In this document: positions 25,459 through 40,400 of the stretch, piece after piece
Layout: every line of letters begins with the position of its first letter
Numbering within the stretch: position 1 is the first letter of the stretch
Assembly: GCA_964007475.1 (NCBI GenBank)
Contig: OZ023273.1
Coordinates: 104,406,485-104,470,484, forward strand
Source of the DNA: Hybos culiciformis
Lineage: Eukaryota; Arthropoda; Insecta; Diptera; Hybotidae
Direction of reading: 5' to 3'
DNA: 64,000 nt
The notes under the pieces: generated by a model
What the model saw: only the letters and a program-made list of their open reading frames with translations
Databases searched by the model: none
Told to the model about the DNA's origin: nothing
Program-made: the position numbers and the translations under genes

Positions 25459-27444
25459 GAACGACAGCTGTAATGTATAAACAAATGTAATGTATAATGT
25501 AGTGTAATAAATTTAATGTAATGTATAAATAAATTTATAGTTTTTCTCCGAATCATTGGCTCCTTTTTCCTCGTTTGCTGTTCTAAGCTCCCCTATGTTT
25601 AAAGTGTTGTTATTGAGTTAGCATAACAGTTTCGAAATAACTCGATAAATCTTTTACAAACTTATGTATGTGATTCTTTTATTATAAATTAATTAAGTAT
25701 AAATTTTCAGAACTCAATTCGAAATGTACGTTTAACACTGAAAAATTGCAGACTAAGTCATATTTATCAATAAATTATGATACATGAAAGATATCAACTT
25801 TATTTTGATTAAATTAATAAATTATATTTATAATAGTTGGAATTCATTTAATGTTCCAACAATATCTTTTTTGTGCTTGTATATAAAATAAACAAACAAA
25901 AAAAAAACCTCATAAAAACAATTTTTTAAATATTTAATTTAGATAATCCACACGTAGGATAATATTATTTTATGTTCCCAAAAAAGAATTCTATTAAAAT
26001 GTATGTTATTATATTATTATCCCACACGTTATTACGCGGAAATTTGAAAAGATGACACTATACAATTTTCATCATATAATCAAAATGAAGGAAACGCTTT
26101 CAAAAATTTCAAATTAAAATAATTAAATTGTCTATGCGATGTTATTATTACAAGGTATTGAAGATGTTAAGCTGTAGTTATAAAATATTGAAAAAAAATC
26201 GGAATTTCCGAGTCTTGAGAAACTATTGAAAAAAAATATTCAAAAAAATGAGACACCCGAATCTCGAGAATAAACAATTGTCGAAAATTGTACAATCTCT
26301 AATAACAAGAGCGTCATTTATAATTTTACAACTTATTCTCTTATTTTAGGTTTGAAAATAGCTTGTACTGAGTATCCCTTAGTAGTTTTTAGGATTACTT
26401 AAAAAAATCTAACAATGCGTTTTGAGATTGAAGAAAGCCAAAATATTACCTATTCTCAAGCACTTTTAGAAATTTCTTTTTTAATTTCAATCTATATGAC
26501 ATCAAATGATAATTTCTTTCAAAATATCAAATTTAATATAAATTTCTTGTATTATTATATATTGAATTGCCAAAAGCATAATATACATATTTTGCTTAAG
26601 AATAGAATATTTTCTTTTTAAGAATATAATATAATATTATAATATATATTTTCTTTAAATTTGATTGCAAATTTTTACTAAAAAAGGTAGTACCTATTAT
26701 ATAATATAATAATATATTGAAAAATGAAAATTTTATAATTTTCTAAAAGTGTTAGAAATGAATTTGGCATCCGACACATATCATTTCCGTCTCATATGTT
26801 TTCAAAGTTGTTTACTTTATGAAGAATAATAATAGTAATAATAATAGTAATAATAATAATATAGTAATAATAATGCAAATAAAATAAATAAATAAAAAAT
26901 TGATAATTTTTTTTTTACCAAATTTTCTTTGTATGACCGAAAATGAAATTCTTAGAGAAAAAAAAAAGAAGAATTAAAATAGGAATATCTGTGAAATTTT
27001 ATGTAAATAAAGAACAAATTTAGAATTTTATATATCGTAGTAGAGTACTATGTATTTATTTTAATATTTTCCTACACACATCCAAATTATAAATTATACT
27101 TTTATGATTTTTTTTTTTATGTGGTGATAAATCATAAATTTTTGATTATTTCTATGTTACTTTACAACATAATATAATATACATAATAATATATATATAT
27201 TTAATAATAATATTCAATTTATGTATGTATTTACGTATGACTTTTTTTCAAGATGTAGTTCTATCTAGTACATGTATAAAAAACATATCTAATAAATTAC
27301 TTATTTCATAGATTCGAATATAACATTAAAATTTTCATCGATGAGTATACCTATAAAACAATACTTTATTATAGAGTCCTTGTTAGTTCTTACAATAAAT
27401 TACAACTACACTTTGCCTATTTAGCCTATACTGTTTATCGTAAT
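25459..27444. other. AT-rich DNA with simple repeats
   Basis: Contains TAATGTATA-like repetition at about 25470-25530, a weak hairpin near 25951-26036, and two related motifs CCGAGTCTTGAGAA and CCGAATCTCGAGAA near 26208 and 26269. No gene is supported. Confidence 0.6.
26824..26875. repeat. AAT/AGT trinucleotide microsatellite
   Basis: Interrupted run of AAT and AGT triplets. Confidence 0.9.
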
Positions 27445-27872
27445 ATCCCAATAGGAACTGGAAGCATGAAAACATCAATGACGTCCTTAAGACAAAGTTG
27501 CTGCCGGTGACGGCTTTCTTACTCCCAAATCTCGATGACATTCCCATATATATGGCCGCCTAATTCATTGATGACTTTGTTGCTTACAAAGTCATCGGTA
27601 AAAGGAGCAGGTGGAATATACCAAATGAAACGCTTCCATATTTATATCCAATTTCATCATGTCTTTTTTTTTATTAAGTTATTTTTTCATAGAATTCCGA
27701 ATAATTTTTTTGTTGATGAGAACTTCGTATACATTGTCATCGAGAAAGGAATCAAGTTCCTATTTTCTAATTACTACTAAATGAATTGGTCTCTAATGAA
27801 ATTTTCAGAGGCTTAAAGTTGATGATTTCATTGATGACTTTTGTCATCACTTCTCTAAGTTCCTATTGGGAT
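27445..27872. mobile_element. MITE with ATCCCAATAGGAACT ends
   Basis: ATCCCAATAGGAACT at 27445-27459 is mirrored exactly at 27858-27872. The complementarity continues loosely outside (ATCGTAAT against ATCGTTATTGAC). The 428-bp interior is less AT-rich and has many GATGAC/GTCATC words. The 81-codon plus-strand frame at 27535-27780 falls inside and shows no recognisable domain. Target duplication and superfamily are unresolved. Confidence 0.65.
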
Positions 27873-29063
27873 TGTCAATAACGATTTAGGCGTAAATACT
27901 AACAAAATATCAATAATTCATTCACATATAAATATTAGTATTATTATATTGCGTGGCAACACTATTTTAGCCTAGAACTTTTCAAAAAAAAAAATATAAT
28001 AATAAAAATATGTATTTTATTTTTTTTTTAAATTGAAAATAACTTAAAAGAGTCTTTTTAATATTAAATTGAAATTTGATAAAAAAAAATTATTAATAAA
28101 ATGTCAGAAAACTTATAAAAAATAGTTTATCAAACGGCTTTGAAGGCAAAAAATATTTTTCAAAGAAAAATCAATAAATTTTGTCACAATTTAGAATCGG
28201 TATTCCTAAATCATAAAAATAACAAGAAATCAAACAACCGTTAAATCATTTTATACATCAAAAACAAATTTGTTTAAAAATATCGCAAAAAAAAAATATA
28301 TATATTTAAAAAAAAAAAGAATTTAGAGAAAAAAATCTTCAAAAACATATTTCATTTTCCATTTTTAAAGTTTTTTATTTGTTTCAGGACACAAAAAAAA
28401 AAAAATAAAAAAGAAGAAATTTTTCCCATAATATCGCCCTTTAAATATCGTAGGAAAATATTGTACAATTAAAATTTTTGGTTTTCGGTTTATGTTCATT
28501 GATTGAAAATTTACTCAAAGAAGAACAAAATTCAGAATAATGACATTTTACTATAAGTACACTCATGTCGTTTCACTGTAGTGAATTTTACTCGCCTCTT
28601 TAGTTTGAAATCAGTAGTTTACAATTTCAATTCACAAACTCTAATGGCCTAGGATAAGTAAATTTTTTTACAGTGGATTAAGTTTGAGAACACAAAGTGG
28701 TCCCCCTTTATATTTCTGCTGTATTATATTATTAAACTTTGTAGTCAAATATAATGAAGTGAAATGAAATAAATAATACTTTGAAATGATGAAAATCAAT
28801 GAAACGGTAGAGTTAGTGAAGTGTAACACTCTGAAATGAAATAAAGTTAACACTTCCACCCAACTAATGCAGGGACTTAGAGGTATAGGTGCAATTATGT
28901 ACTTAATGGTACAATATATAATATATAATAGTGGATGATGGTACAATTCTACAATGATACAATGTACTCAATGCTACAATGTACAGAAAAAACAATAATA
29001 AAGATCAGTCTACAATCAAAAACTTTTTGTTTTAATTAATTTGATCATTTTGTATAAAACTCT
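27873..29063. other. AT-rich DNA with one small MITE candidate
   Basis: Apart from the candidate at 28574-28675, this holds loosely repetitive GAAATGAAATAAA (about 28755-28855) and CTACAATGTAC-like words (about 28895-28985). The 92-codon minus-strand frame at 28668-28946 lies over these repeats and is not credible as a gene. Confidence 0.55.
28574..28675. mobile_element. Short MITE candidate with CACTGTA ends
   Basis: The left end CACTGTAGTGAATTTTACT matches the right end read on the minus strand, CACTGTAAAAAAATTTACT, at 15 of 19 positions. Total length is about 102 bp. No target duplication is visible. Confidence 0.4.
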
Positions 29064-29072
29064 TAACTCCAT

Positions 29073-29558
29073 CAGTGGCGTAGCGAGCTTAACTCGCGCC
29101 CGGGGCACAATACCTTTATATGATTATAAAAATGATTATAAAAATACCAATAACTATGTATGAATTTTCCCTGCTTTTGATGAAGTAAATTTATCAATAA
29201 TATCATCAAAATTGATCATTTCAAATTTTTCTCTTTCCACACTTAAAAATTCCCTGACATTTCCCTAACACAACAATAAAATTCCTTAAATTTAAAGAAA
29301 AACAAATCCGAAGACTTGCCATTTCTATTATGAATATATTATTACAGTTTAATTAAGACTATTAGTGTTCCTTTTTTTCTTTTTTATTTACGAATTAACA
29401 TTTATTATATTACACTGGCACTAAATTTAAAATATATTTTCCAGAAATAATAAAAATAATCTAACAATTTTTTGTTTTGCGGACTATTTGGCGCTTGGGG
29501 CATGACCAGTGGCGCCCGGGGCATGATGCCTCCCTTGCCCCCCCTCACTATGCGACTG
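29073..29558. mobile_element. hAT-like MITE with CAGTGGCGTAG end
   Basis: The left end is CAGTGGCGTAGCGAG and the right end read inward is CAGTCGCATAGTGAG. Flanks are TAACTCCA (29064-29071) and TAACTCCT (29559-29566), a 7-of-8 match for a hAT-type duplication, with one extra T at 29072 on the left. GCGCCCGGGGCA occurs near both ends in the same direction (about 29096 and 29513). It resembles the element at 56869-57343. No coding capacity. Confidence 0.72.
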
Positions 29559-29566
29559 TAACTCCT

Positions 29567-30943
29567 TTTTTTTTAATTCAGCAACGCAAATATATTTTTG
29601 CGGAAAAGTTTTTAAGAAAATATTTAGATTATTTTGACAGCCCTAACTGAGATCGAACATGTTACATGTTTTTTTTTATTTTGTTGAAGCAAGAGAAATA
29701 GTGTGCAAAATTTATGACACAAAATCGAAAACGGTTTTCTATAAATATATTCTCTTCCAACTTCAAGAGTTTTATAACATTTTCAAAGACACCTGAAATA
29801 AATGCATTAAAATCAACAAAAAAAAAGATATGTGTATTGAAATCAAGAAATAATAATCAAATGAATTTATGGAGAACATTTAATAGTTTATCCCTCTATG
29901 TCACTTATGCAAAAATATTTCAAAATGACAAATTTTTTTAAAATAATAACTTCTGGTTAAAATTACCTGAGCAATTTTAGCTTTCATCACCCAAATGAGT
30001 AGTTTATGGGTCTTTTTTAAAATAGGAGCGTCTTTAAAATCAGAAATATTTTTTGAAACCTATATTCCAGTCAAACAATATTATTCAATAGGCTACAATA
30101 TTTACAAAGAAACGTTTCGAGTAACTGAAATTGATAATTTGATTTCTTTGTTATATTTTTATTGCTCAATTCAGAATTTCTTAGATCTTTGATAATTCAG
30201 TTTTAGTAGTTTAAACATATTTCATACTTTTTAGAGTTCACAATCAATCTTTTAGCTTTTGCCCAAGAATTAAAATTTCCTCTTCAATTGCGCTAAATTT
30301 TGAACATTTTTAAGTTTTAAAAAATTTTTTAGACATAAAGTTAGAATGGATTTTTTGAGTTGCTTTTGTAGGTGATGACATCGTCAAAAAAAAAAAAGTT
30401 ATACAAATAAAGGATTTTTTTTTAAAGTCGATTTAGAGAATATTTTTTTTCTTTATTTTCTTGAAAAAGCTATTTAACTTAGTTTTTTGTTCAGAACCAG
30501 AATATGTGTACAAGAAACATTAAGGAGTGAAAAAAAAAAGTGACAAGGTTTTTGTTAAAATATTTTTAATATTAGAGCCAAATGCAGGTAAATTTAAAGA
30601 TTTTTAAATGATTTTTCTATGTACCTAACACAGAATATTATAAAAAAAATAATGCTTTAAGTAGGCTTGAAGAAATTTAGTGAAGTATCACGATAATCAA
30701 AGTTTAATAAATTGTATAATGGGAAGAACAAAAAATAAAAAGAAAAAGATTTCAAAGAATTTTTGGAATAAGAGCCTTGAATTGTTATGATCAATTTCAG
30801 AATTTTCATTTTATCTGAAAAAGAGAGCTTTATTCAACGTCAAAGCATAAAATAAGAACTTTAAAAATTGTTTTGGTTTTCTCAAAGGTATCTTCTTCAT
30901 CTTTTCCAGTCCGGACATTTGGCATTCGTTTTTTTCTTTTTAA
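29567..30943. other. AT-rich DNA without recognisable genes
   Basis: Open frames at 29714-29941 and 29995-30192 are 65-75 codons with no recognised motif and AT-driven composition. Nothing further is supported. Confidence 0.55.
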
Positions 30944-30951
30944 GATTTGAG

Positions 30952-31487
30952 CAGGGATGCCAACTAGGGTGTTTTACCTTGGATTTTCCAGTTTTTCAAC
31001 TAAAACTCCAGTCTCCAGGTTTTTTAAAATTTTACCAGTTTTTTTCAAAATTCATAATTTTAAAGTAAAATAGAAATTCACATAAGCTTTTCACCAGTAG
31101 CTGTCATTTTACTTGCCTGTACTAGAACTTTTGTCTGCTATGTGAATAAATTTTAACAGATTTTCTAATATAGAAAGCTACAAATTTGCTAATTTTTTTT
31201 TAAATTGGGGCCCCAAAAATCGGGGGCCCATAACTTTAAGAAATAATTGATCTCATTAATTAACTAATATTTTTCTAATTTCAATTATTATGTATTTTTA
31301 TTTATTGTATTTATTTTATATTACTTTCTATAAAGTTTTATTCTAATTTGAATTATTTTTTTATCAGCGGTTTATTTTATGTTAATAATAATGTAATTTA
31401 TAATTTATTATTTTTTCTATTTTTCTATCTGCATTTTTTTGTTTTTCAACTCTCCAGTTTTTCCTCGGTCAAGAGTTGGCAACGCTG
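30952..31487. mobile_element. hAT-like MITE with CAGNGNTGCCAACT ends
   Basis: The left end is CAGGGATGCCAACT and the right end read inward is CAGCGTTGCCAACT. A perfect 8-bp duplication GATTTGAG flanks it at 30944-30951 and 31488-31495. CCAGTTTTTC-like words occur near both ends. At 536 bp it is non-autonomous. The short frame starting at 30868 runs into it and is not a gene. Confidence 0.85.
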
Positions 31488-31495
31488 GATTTGAG

Positions 31496-34400
31496 CCTTT
31501 GCCAACTTTTTAAAGGACTGACACAGATGACGCTTCGCTGTTTTTAAATATAATATTGTAATGAAACAACTACATATTTATGTTTTATGTTGCATGTGCT
31601 AAAATTTATTATACAATAATGTTCTGATTGCTTGAAGTAGAGTTAAAGATATTTAGAAGAAATAAAATAAATATATTTGAAAAAAAAAAAAAAGTTATAA
31701 GAATACAGAAAAAACTAAGTAATCATCCATTAAATTGCAGTTAAATAGAAGTTAGGTATTTGCTTGATATTTTTCTTTGATATTATGTTGAAGAATAATA
31801 TCGATTTTGTTTTTTCTTTTATTTAGTTTTTTATTTTTTATGATTCATTTTGCATTTAAGTATAGGATCAGATGACAGTTTTAAGAAAATCAAGGTTGAC
31901 AAAAAAAAAATTAAAATCGTTTCTTTAAATAATGTTATGATTATGAGTTTTGTTTTTTAATATGGAAACTTCTGTGATGATGGATGCATGAAAAAAGCAT
32001 TATCAGAATTTAATATTGTGTGATATTAATTGCTTACATAGAGTTTGGGCACATCTGTGCACCTTCGATATTAAAAAAAAAAGTGCTTAAACGTGTATTC
32101 CGTGGGAACTGGAAAACCCCATCGATTAATTAATATGATTTTGGGGAGTTATATTTTACTTTGAAACTAGAAATGTACATTTATTGAACTTAAATGAAAT
32201 ATGAAAATATGCTGTAGTCTGTAAGTATTAAAAATTAAAAAAGTTGAAATATATGAACTTATGATAAAGTCGATATATTATTAATGTGGTACTTCATTTC
32301 ATTACTAACAATGAAATTTGAAGTTGTGGGTATGATAACAACAATCAATATGTTCTAAATTCTCAACATTTTTGTATTAAATATTAGTATTCTCTGCTAA
32401 GTGCAAAGTCATTACTGATATTGTGGGTTGTACAAATATACATTATGTTTCCAAAATGTATATTAATGTTCTGAATTCTTAATTGAAAAATTGTAATCAT
32501 AATACTATGCAATGAAATTACTTAGAGTAAAATTTTATACTATTATTAACTATTATTATGATTTCACTATGATTTCAATATAAAAAAAAATTAATTAATT
32601 CTATTAGAATTTTATAATATTTTAATTTTATTGAAAAAACTAAGCATCTTAACATCAAAAAAAAAAAATTAAAAAAACTTAAAAAAAAAAAATTAATTGA
32701 GGATATTAAAACAAAAAATTAAAACAAGTTTATCCACAATAATGTGAAAAATAAAAAACATTGTTTCATTGATAGTTATATAAAACAAAAAATAGTTTGT
32801 AATCTATATTGCTTTTTCTGAAAACTTGAAAATTCTTGACATTAAGAGGATTTTTAATGTTCGATCTTCAATGTCAGGATTTATATATTTTAAGATAGTT
32901 AGTTTTCCAAGTTTGTTATATTTTAATGCAGAATATATTTTAGTTGTTTGATAGCTTAGTTCTTTTTATTTTTGTTCTATCGTTCATCTTTTCATAAATA
33001 AACAAATTATTTTTTTTTAGATTAATAAATTCTTCTTCTCATAGACAAATTGGAAATAGGAAACTATATGGTTGCGGATATCAATAAAACAATTGCGTTC
33101 TATATCTTGGAATAGGTCAGGTCTTATTTCTTTCTACGTTTTTTTTTTATTTGTGTTTAGAGAGTCTTGAACAGATCTGTCCAAGATAGTTTTCTTAAAA
33201 ACATTTGAATAAGATATATTATTTTAGATAAAGCTGAGAAAGCAAAAAGAAAAGAAAATCTTTATTTAACAGAATAAAAATAATAAAAAAAAAAAATTGT
33301 TTATTTTTTTTTTGTTTTTAGTTTTTATTTGGCTTCTTCTTATCCGAGATTTATTTTAAATTTATGTTGAGACAGACAAAATCCTTTTGATAAACGCTAA
33401 ATCGCTTTTGTTTTCTTATCAAAAAGGACACAATTTTGTTTTTCTCTCTGCCAGTAAATACTTGTTTGTTTTTAGTTTTTGAAGTTTTCTCGAAAAGAAA
33501 TTTAAATATTAAATATTATTAAAACAATGAAATGGAATGTTACGACAAAGGGTCTAAGTGAAAAAATATTCTTAATTTTTGTGGAAAAATCGTTTAATCC
33601 TATAGTTATAATTTATATTAAAAACTAATTAGTCTCGATTTGAGATATGAATTGAAATAGATTATAATCAATTTGAACTTATTTTACATTTATAATTTAT
33701 TTTACATTTATAATAAATAAATTTTCTACTTATTTAAGAATTTCTTTTAACACTGGCCTCATTACTGACTCAACATTAATTTATAGTTTCAATCGTGCGA
33801 GTTCAGTTTTTACTTGTTCTGGTCCCCATGCTATAATTATTATTAATAAACAGAAATATTTATGTTCATAATGCAGCTATGTGTACAATACGTATAATAA
33901 TATATTTCGCAGACCAGTTATTCTTATTTTCTTTATTATATACATATTATAAAAAAAAAACGTATTATCAGATGATTTAGTTGGAAAATTTATCACAATT
34001 TTGAAATCATTCAGTACACATTTTCACGCATTCATTGATAATAATCTTTAATTATCGCACATTTTATATAAAAATAAATAAAAAAAAAAAAGTTTTTAAA
34101 GCAAATAAATAAATTTATATTAAATCTGATATCAAACTCAAGCTGTAAAAATATGAAAATAAATAAAATAGTGTCATTAGAAAAACTGTATGAATATGTC
34201 TGAGAAAGAATATAAATATATTATGATGAAATTTAAGAGAATATAAATATTTTGATAAAATTTAATATATATTATGTCTGTATATCTACCATATATTTTT
34301 TTTTTGAGTTTATATGAAAATAGGTGAATGTTCTTGAAAATATTTAAAAGAAAAAATATATTTTATTTGAAACTATTAGAAACATTGTCTTGTTTTTGAA

Positions 34401-37400
34401 ATGGTCCTATACCAATTTCTATATTTTTTTACTCGAGACATTTGGTATTAATTTCAAAATTGATACAAAATGCTACACATGTTCAATTACGTTGTCTTCG
34501 ATTCAAGTTAAACTACAGAAAGTAGCAATAATTGTGTATTCAAACATTAAGCAAATAGTAAATAGGTTCATGCAAATAAAAAAAAAGTTAGGTTAAATTA
34601 AAATAATACTTTTTCTGCATAGTTAATTACTTGAGCAAAAGGAATGACATTTTTCTTATATTTTTATCTCTTATTAAAATAATACGTTTTTTGAGCTCTT
34701 TAACTTGGCTTATCAAAAAGTCAAATAATTAAAGTCAAAATTCAAAAAGCTGATAGTTTTTCTTATATTTTTAACCTTTATTAACAATTTTTCTTAATAC
34801 GTTCTTTGATCTTCATAACTTGGCTTAACAAAAAGTCAAATAATTAAAGTCAAAAATCAAAAAGCTGACAGAAGAAAAAAAAAAAACTAATATTACTCAA
34901 CAAGTGTCAGCAAATTACAAGGTGACTTTCTCAATAGCTATTCATAATCTGTTTTTATTTAACATTATTATTATTTTTTTTAAGTAAATTTAACTTAAAA
35001 ATAAAATTATTTTAAGTCTTCAGAAACTTTCAAAACCAATAGCAAACGCAATCAAAAGTTTATTTATGGTTAACCATAACAGAAAAATTTTGAAAACTAA
35101 CTACAAAAGTTAAATAAATTTTCAAGGATTTTATACCTGTGTAAAGTTATGAAACTTTGTCAACAAATTTTTTTCATACAATTATAGAAAAAGTGTTGGA
35201 CATCAAGTTTTGAAATAATCTAAAACTTTTTTATTTACTTATCATCAGTATTTATCATTACAAAAGTTTATCTATTGTACCAAAAAAAAAAAAAAATCAA
35301 AATAAACAGGTTATAAAAATTTAACATGGTTTGTTTACGAAAAAAATATATACATATATATATATATATTGCTTTTACAGAAAAAAATAAAACTTGAATC
35401 AAAAAAGTTATGAAAAGAAAAGAAGAAACTTTGTAATTTGTTCGTAATTATTTGTAAAAAAAAAAAAATCAAAATCATAGATCGATTTCTGTCCATCATA
35501 CAAGTTCAATGTGGTCAATAATAAGCTCATACTTACAAAAGGAGACAAGTTGCAAACGATTTTAATGAATTAGTGTTCCTAGACATTTTGACTAGATGTC
35601 TTGTAAGGATTATTTGTACAATAAAGCACCAAACAAGTATAATCGGATTATATAATTAAGCCAACCTACTGAAGTTCTTCTGAGAATATTATCAAAAAAT
35701 AAATTTTTTTTAAATTTTTTTTTGGCTTACCAAAAACCTATTTTCGAAAAAAATATATTAAAATTTTTATAAAAATTGGTTAATACTTATATTGAGAAAA
35801 TCTTATATTTGAGGTTCACACAAAAATCTGTCAAACACCAATTTTATGTCACAATTTTATTAAAATATTATTGGTGGAATATTTCTAATTTGAATATTTA
35901 GGTACCTCAAGAACAAAATGCATTGAAATTTCAATATTGAAGTAAAAATTCTATGAATATAAACTTTTCATGCAAATTTCAAAAATATAGTTACTTCTAT
36001 ATTATAATATATTGGATTTTTATATCAATTTATTTGCAAATGTTATTTTCAATTGAATTTTAAATTGAAAAATAAATAATTTTTACGAAGATAGTATGTA
36101 CATATGAAAGTAAATATTTTTATATAACATTAACATTTGACTTTATATTGTGGTGTAGTACTTTGAAGCTTTGTGTTTCGATGAAACTTGAACTATCATT
36201 ATTTATGTTAAAGATAATTTTATGCTTCGTATGCTAAATGAGTTATAAATGTTCGACACTTGGTCAATTATTGGTAGGAGATAAGTTTTTGATTTATATG
36301 GTCTCATTTAATTGCAAAATTGAATAATAATATAAATAAATTTTCGAAATTAGAATTTTTTGCAGGTATAAAGAAAAATTAGAAAGTTTTTGAAATATAT
36401 TAAAGATAAAAGCAAAATTCCAAACAATTGTTTAAAAAAGTATAAATTCGTATTGGAATTTCATCAAATCACATGATAATATTAATTACTGAGAAAATGT
36501 CTGACATCAGTAACTAGAAATGTGTACAAGTATTTGGACATACTTATAATTGTAATTGTTATAAATATTTTCACATTATAAAAAAAATGTGAACAATCTA
36601 CGATTAATTGAGCTTCGATAATAAGTCAGACTTAGGCTTATATTTTAAATGAAGAACTTTGCTTAATTTTTTAACATTTTAAAACGCTATATTGCTTTAT
36701 AAATTTTTGTACTATTCAGTTAACATTAAAAATTTAATTTTATGTTTTTTTTTTCGAAGTGGCACTTCCAAGTGTAAATAATTGATTTTGTCAAAAAAAA
36801 GTGCATAATTCAATAACTAAAAAGATCATTTCTATATTATTATTTTATTTTTTAGGATCATAGTCGTCATGTAGAATAAAATTTATTTTATGAAAACATT
36901 GAATATTCAGCACCTGTCCTTATGATTGCCTTGTCAGTTTCTTTTACAGTGAAAAATTTTGCATATTTATCTTTTGAACAAGCAACAAGGAAAAAAGAGT
37001 ATATGTATGTACGTATATAGTTAGGTTATGATAGAAACATCGTTTGCATTTAAGAAAATATTCTTGAAATTTTATACTTTTGTTTTTGTTTTTCTTTTTG
37101 AGTTTGCATGAAATGAATAATGAAAGAATTTGCCTTGATGACAGGTTACATGCATATCTTGAATTTATTAAGTATGTAGTATTATTTTTATGAAATTTAT
37201 TTAAAAAAAAACAAGAAAAATTACACATTAAGTTTATTAAAGAAATCCAGCTTTAAATACATATATCGTTCGAATATGGTGTGAACTATATTTTTCAAGA
37301 CTTCAACACAGACTTGTCGGAAATTATTATAACTCTTAAGAATAGTGTTGAATGGAAGCTTCATATTCTAAAGAACGTTAAATTTCTATTAGTTTGACAG

Positions 37401-40400
37401 TACAAATTCCATTTAAATAAATTTATAATCAGTTCTGGCTGCCAGTACTATGTCCGCGAATTATAAAGTTTGGAATTCTTAAATTGTTTAAGTACCTACC
37501 TGGAATGTTGTAAGAATTAGATGCCCTGTTCAGGAAGAAAATTATGATAATTTATTTTTTTTTTTTATGATAAAATTTGTTTACTTAATTAATTTTGTTA
37601 TTAAAATATTATATTAAAAAAAATAATTTTTTTTTCATAAATTTCTACGAGTTAATAGCTTTTCTTTGTAAATTACAAGCTAAAATTTCTTATATCTAGA
37701 ATATATTTATAATAATCCTACTAAGGAAAAAAAAATAAAATTAGATGCAAATAGATGTAACATATTTTAATAATATATGTTTGACATAAAATGGTTTCTT
37801 ATATAAATTTAGAAAACCTTACGTCAAACTTTTCTGAAAACATTATTGGTGTTTTTATTTTAAGAAAACTTTTATATTAAAAATTCGTTTATTTCTGGTA
37901 AATTTTTTCTATAATAAATATACCTATTTTGGCTGAAAATTATATAAAAAATATTACAAAAATGTTACATCATGTAAAAATATAAAAAAAAAATTACCGA
38001 AAATTGAATCAATTAAAAATTTTGGATTTAAAGAATGACGATAACATAGCTTTTTATTTTAATTTTTTTTTGTTGCTAAAATGCGTTTATTTAAATTTTT
38101 TTCGCATTTTTTATTGCATTTTAAGTGTAAAACCCTATAATTTGTAATTAAATTAACTGTCGCATCACATTTAAATTAATACATTTTTAACACTTGGTGC
38201 CATGAGATCATTAAAAATACAAAAAAATGGATAAATTTTGATAGCGTTTATATTATTTCAGGATATTTTTTTTTTATATTCAGCTATAAAGAAATTATGT
38301 GTACATTTTTTTTTTGCAATATATATAGTTAACAGACGGGTTATAACATCGAGTTTTTTTTTAAATTATAGCTATACAGATATTTTAGTTAAGTCATATA
38401 TGAAAAAATTATGGGCAACTTTAAAGTTTTTTTTAATATTAAAATGTTTAAAGCTTTAATGAAAATGTAAGAAAATAAAAATTTTCTAAACATACAGATT
38501 TTTATCACATAATCTTACTTTTCACTAATTGTTCGAATCAAGTCTGTACAATCACAAAATATTACTTTTGTGGAACCATCATATTATTTTAAAAACTCTC
38601 CGGCATTGAGCTAACAAAAATCGAGTTAGTTTTTCAATTTGATCGGAATATTTTTGCATGTTGAATATTTTTTGTGACAAAACCCAGATGGTAACTAATT
38701 AAAAACATTTGTGTCACCAGAAAAACTTTTTTACTTCAATGAATTTTTTTTTTTTTTCATATTTACACAAAAACTTGAATCCAATGGATTTATAAAAAAA
38801 TATCAAAATAATTCGTAATAAGCAAAATAATTTTTAAAGGCTTAAATTAATTAAATTTATTAAAAAAAAAAAAAACAATGATATAGGACGTAAGTAGGAA
38901 ACAATCTGGTATTAACTTTTTAAATCATATTAAAATAATTGTCAAATGGAAAATTTTCAAGGATAAAAAAGAAAAAGTACATACATAATTATCCATATTA
39001 TGATGTGAATATTAAAATATATGTATATGAAATATCTTAGAATTCGTGTCGTTTTAATTAAATTATTACATAATTTTATGGATTATTTTTATCGTTCTTG
39101 TCCTGTTTTTGCTATATATGTAGTGTTGTATTGAAGATAAAATATGTTTCATCAAAATGGGGTCAGAAAATTCATAAGTAGACATTAAAATTTTTTTTTA
39201 AATGTTTCATACAGACAATTTTTTTTCAGCCTATTTAAATAAATTCATTTTAAATTCATTAAATTCTGTACAGCTATAGGTAAACATGGAAATTTCTCCA
39301 AAGCTTTATTTTTGGTTTTTTTTTTTAAGATTGAAGCTGTATTTAAGTACTACCCTGAATTTGTATCTTCTTTATAGAACTTCATTTTCATTAACACTGT
39401 TGAAAAAAAAACACCCGTATATGTATGTAAAAAATAAAATTTTATTTTCCAATATTTGCATTCAATATATTTTGTCAATAACTCAAATTGACAAGTCAAA
39501 TGAATGAATAGTGTAACTTCATTGAAGATTTAAGAGATTTTTATTATCCTAAAATGGTTTAGCCTAGAAAAAAAAAATTTCCAATATTTTTTTTTATAAA
39601 AATAAAAATTAAATAAAAAAAAATAAAATCAATATCTAATCTATTTTAAACATTTTTATTTGCTAATGGTATATTTTTTGAAGGAATAAAAAAAAAATAA
39701 AAATCCTAAATAAATAACCGGAAATTTAAATTGACATGGTTTTAAGTACATCGAATGTTAAAAAAAAAAAATAAAAAAAATTATTATTGAATATATAGTT
39801 TTTAGAAGATTGATTAAATTGATTTCCTTTTAGCATTAAAGATTGATTTTTTCCTTCGATTAGTTTGAATGACAAGAAATAATTTTATTAAAAGGTTTCC
39901 TTCCCTTTTTTTTTCTTTCTTTTTATTATTATTTTTTTGTTCTCATTTTTATAATTTTCAATATTTAAAAAAAAAGTATATATATCATTTAGCTAGGTAT
40001 ATATAATAATGGTAATAAAAAAATAGTCTAAAATATCATTTATTTTCAATTTCATTACTTTATCTAAACCTACTATCAGTAATGAAAATATAACCAAAAA
40101 ATAAAAAAAAAACACTAAATCGAATTTTTTGACAAAAAAGAAAAAAAGAAAGAAAAAGAAAATGTCATGTTACAAGTAAAGGAAAAAAAAAATTTATAAC
40201 CATTTTTGGACGATAATAATAATAAAGTATAATAGTGTAATTTACATTTGAAATGTATTTTTTGGGTGAGCAAATTTTTGTGGAAGAAAAAAAAAATTAA
40301 AAATGATTGCCTTTTAAATTAATTGCCTTAGGTTTTTAGTATAAATAAGTTGCGATGCTGTGCATCTGTACTAAAAAAAAAATTCCTAAATTTGATAGTT

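Noticed and set aside
25305..25556. 83-codon minus-strand frame
   Set aside because: It spans the end of the TTAA element, its target site and adjoining simple repeats, so it is not a gene.
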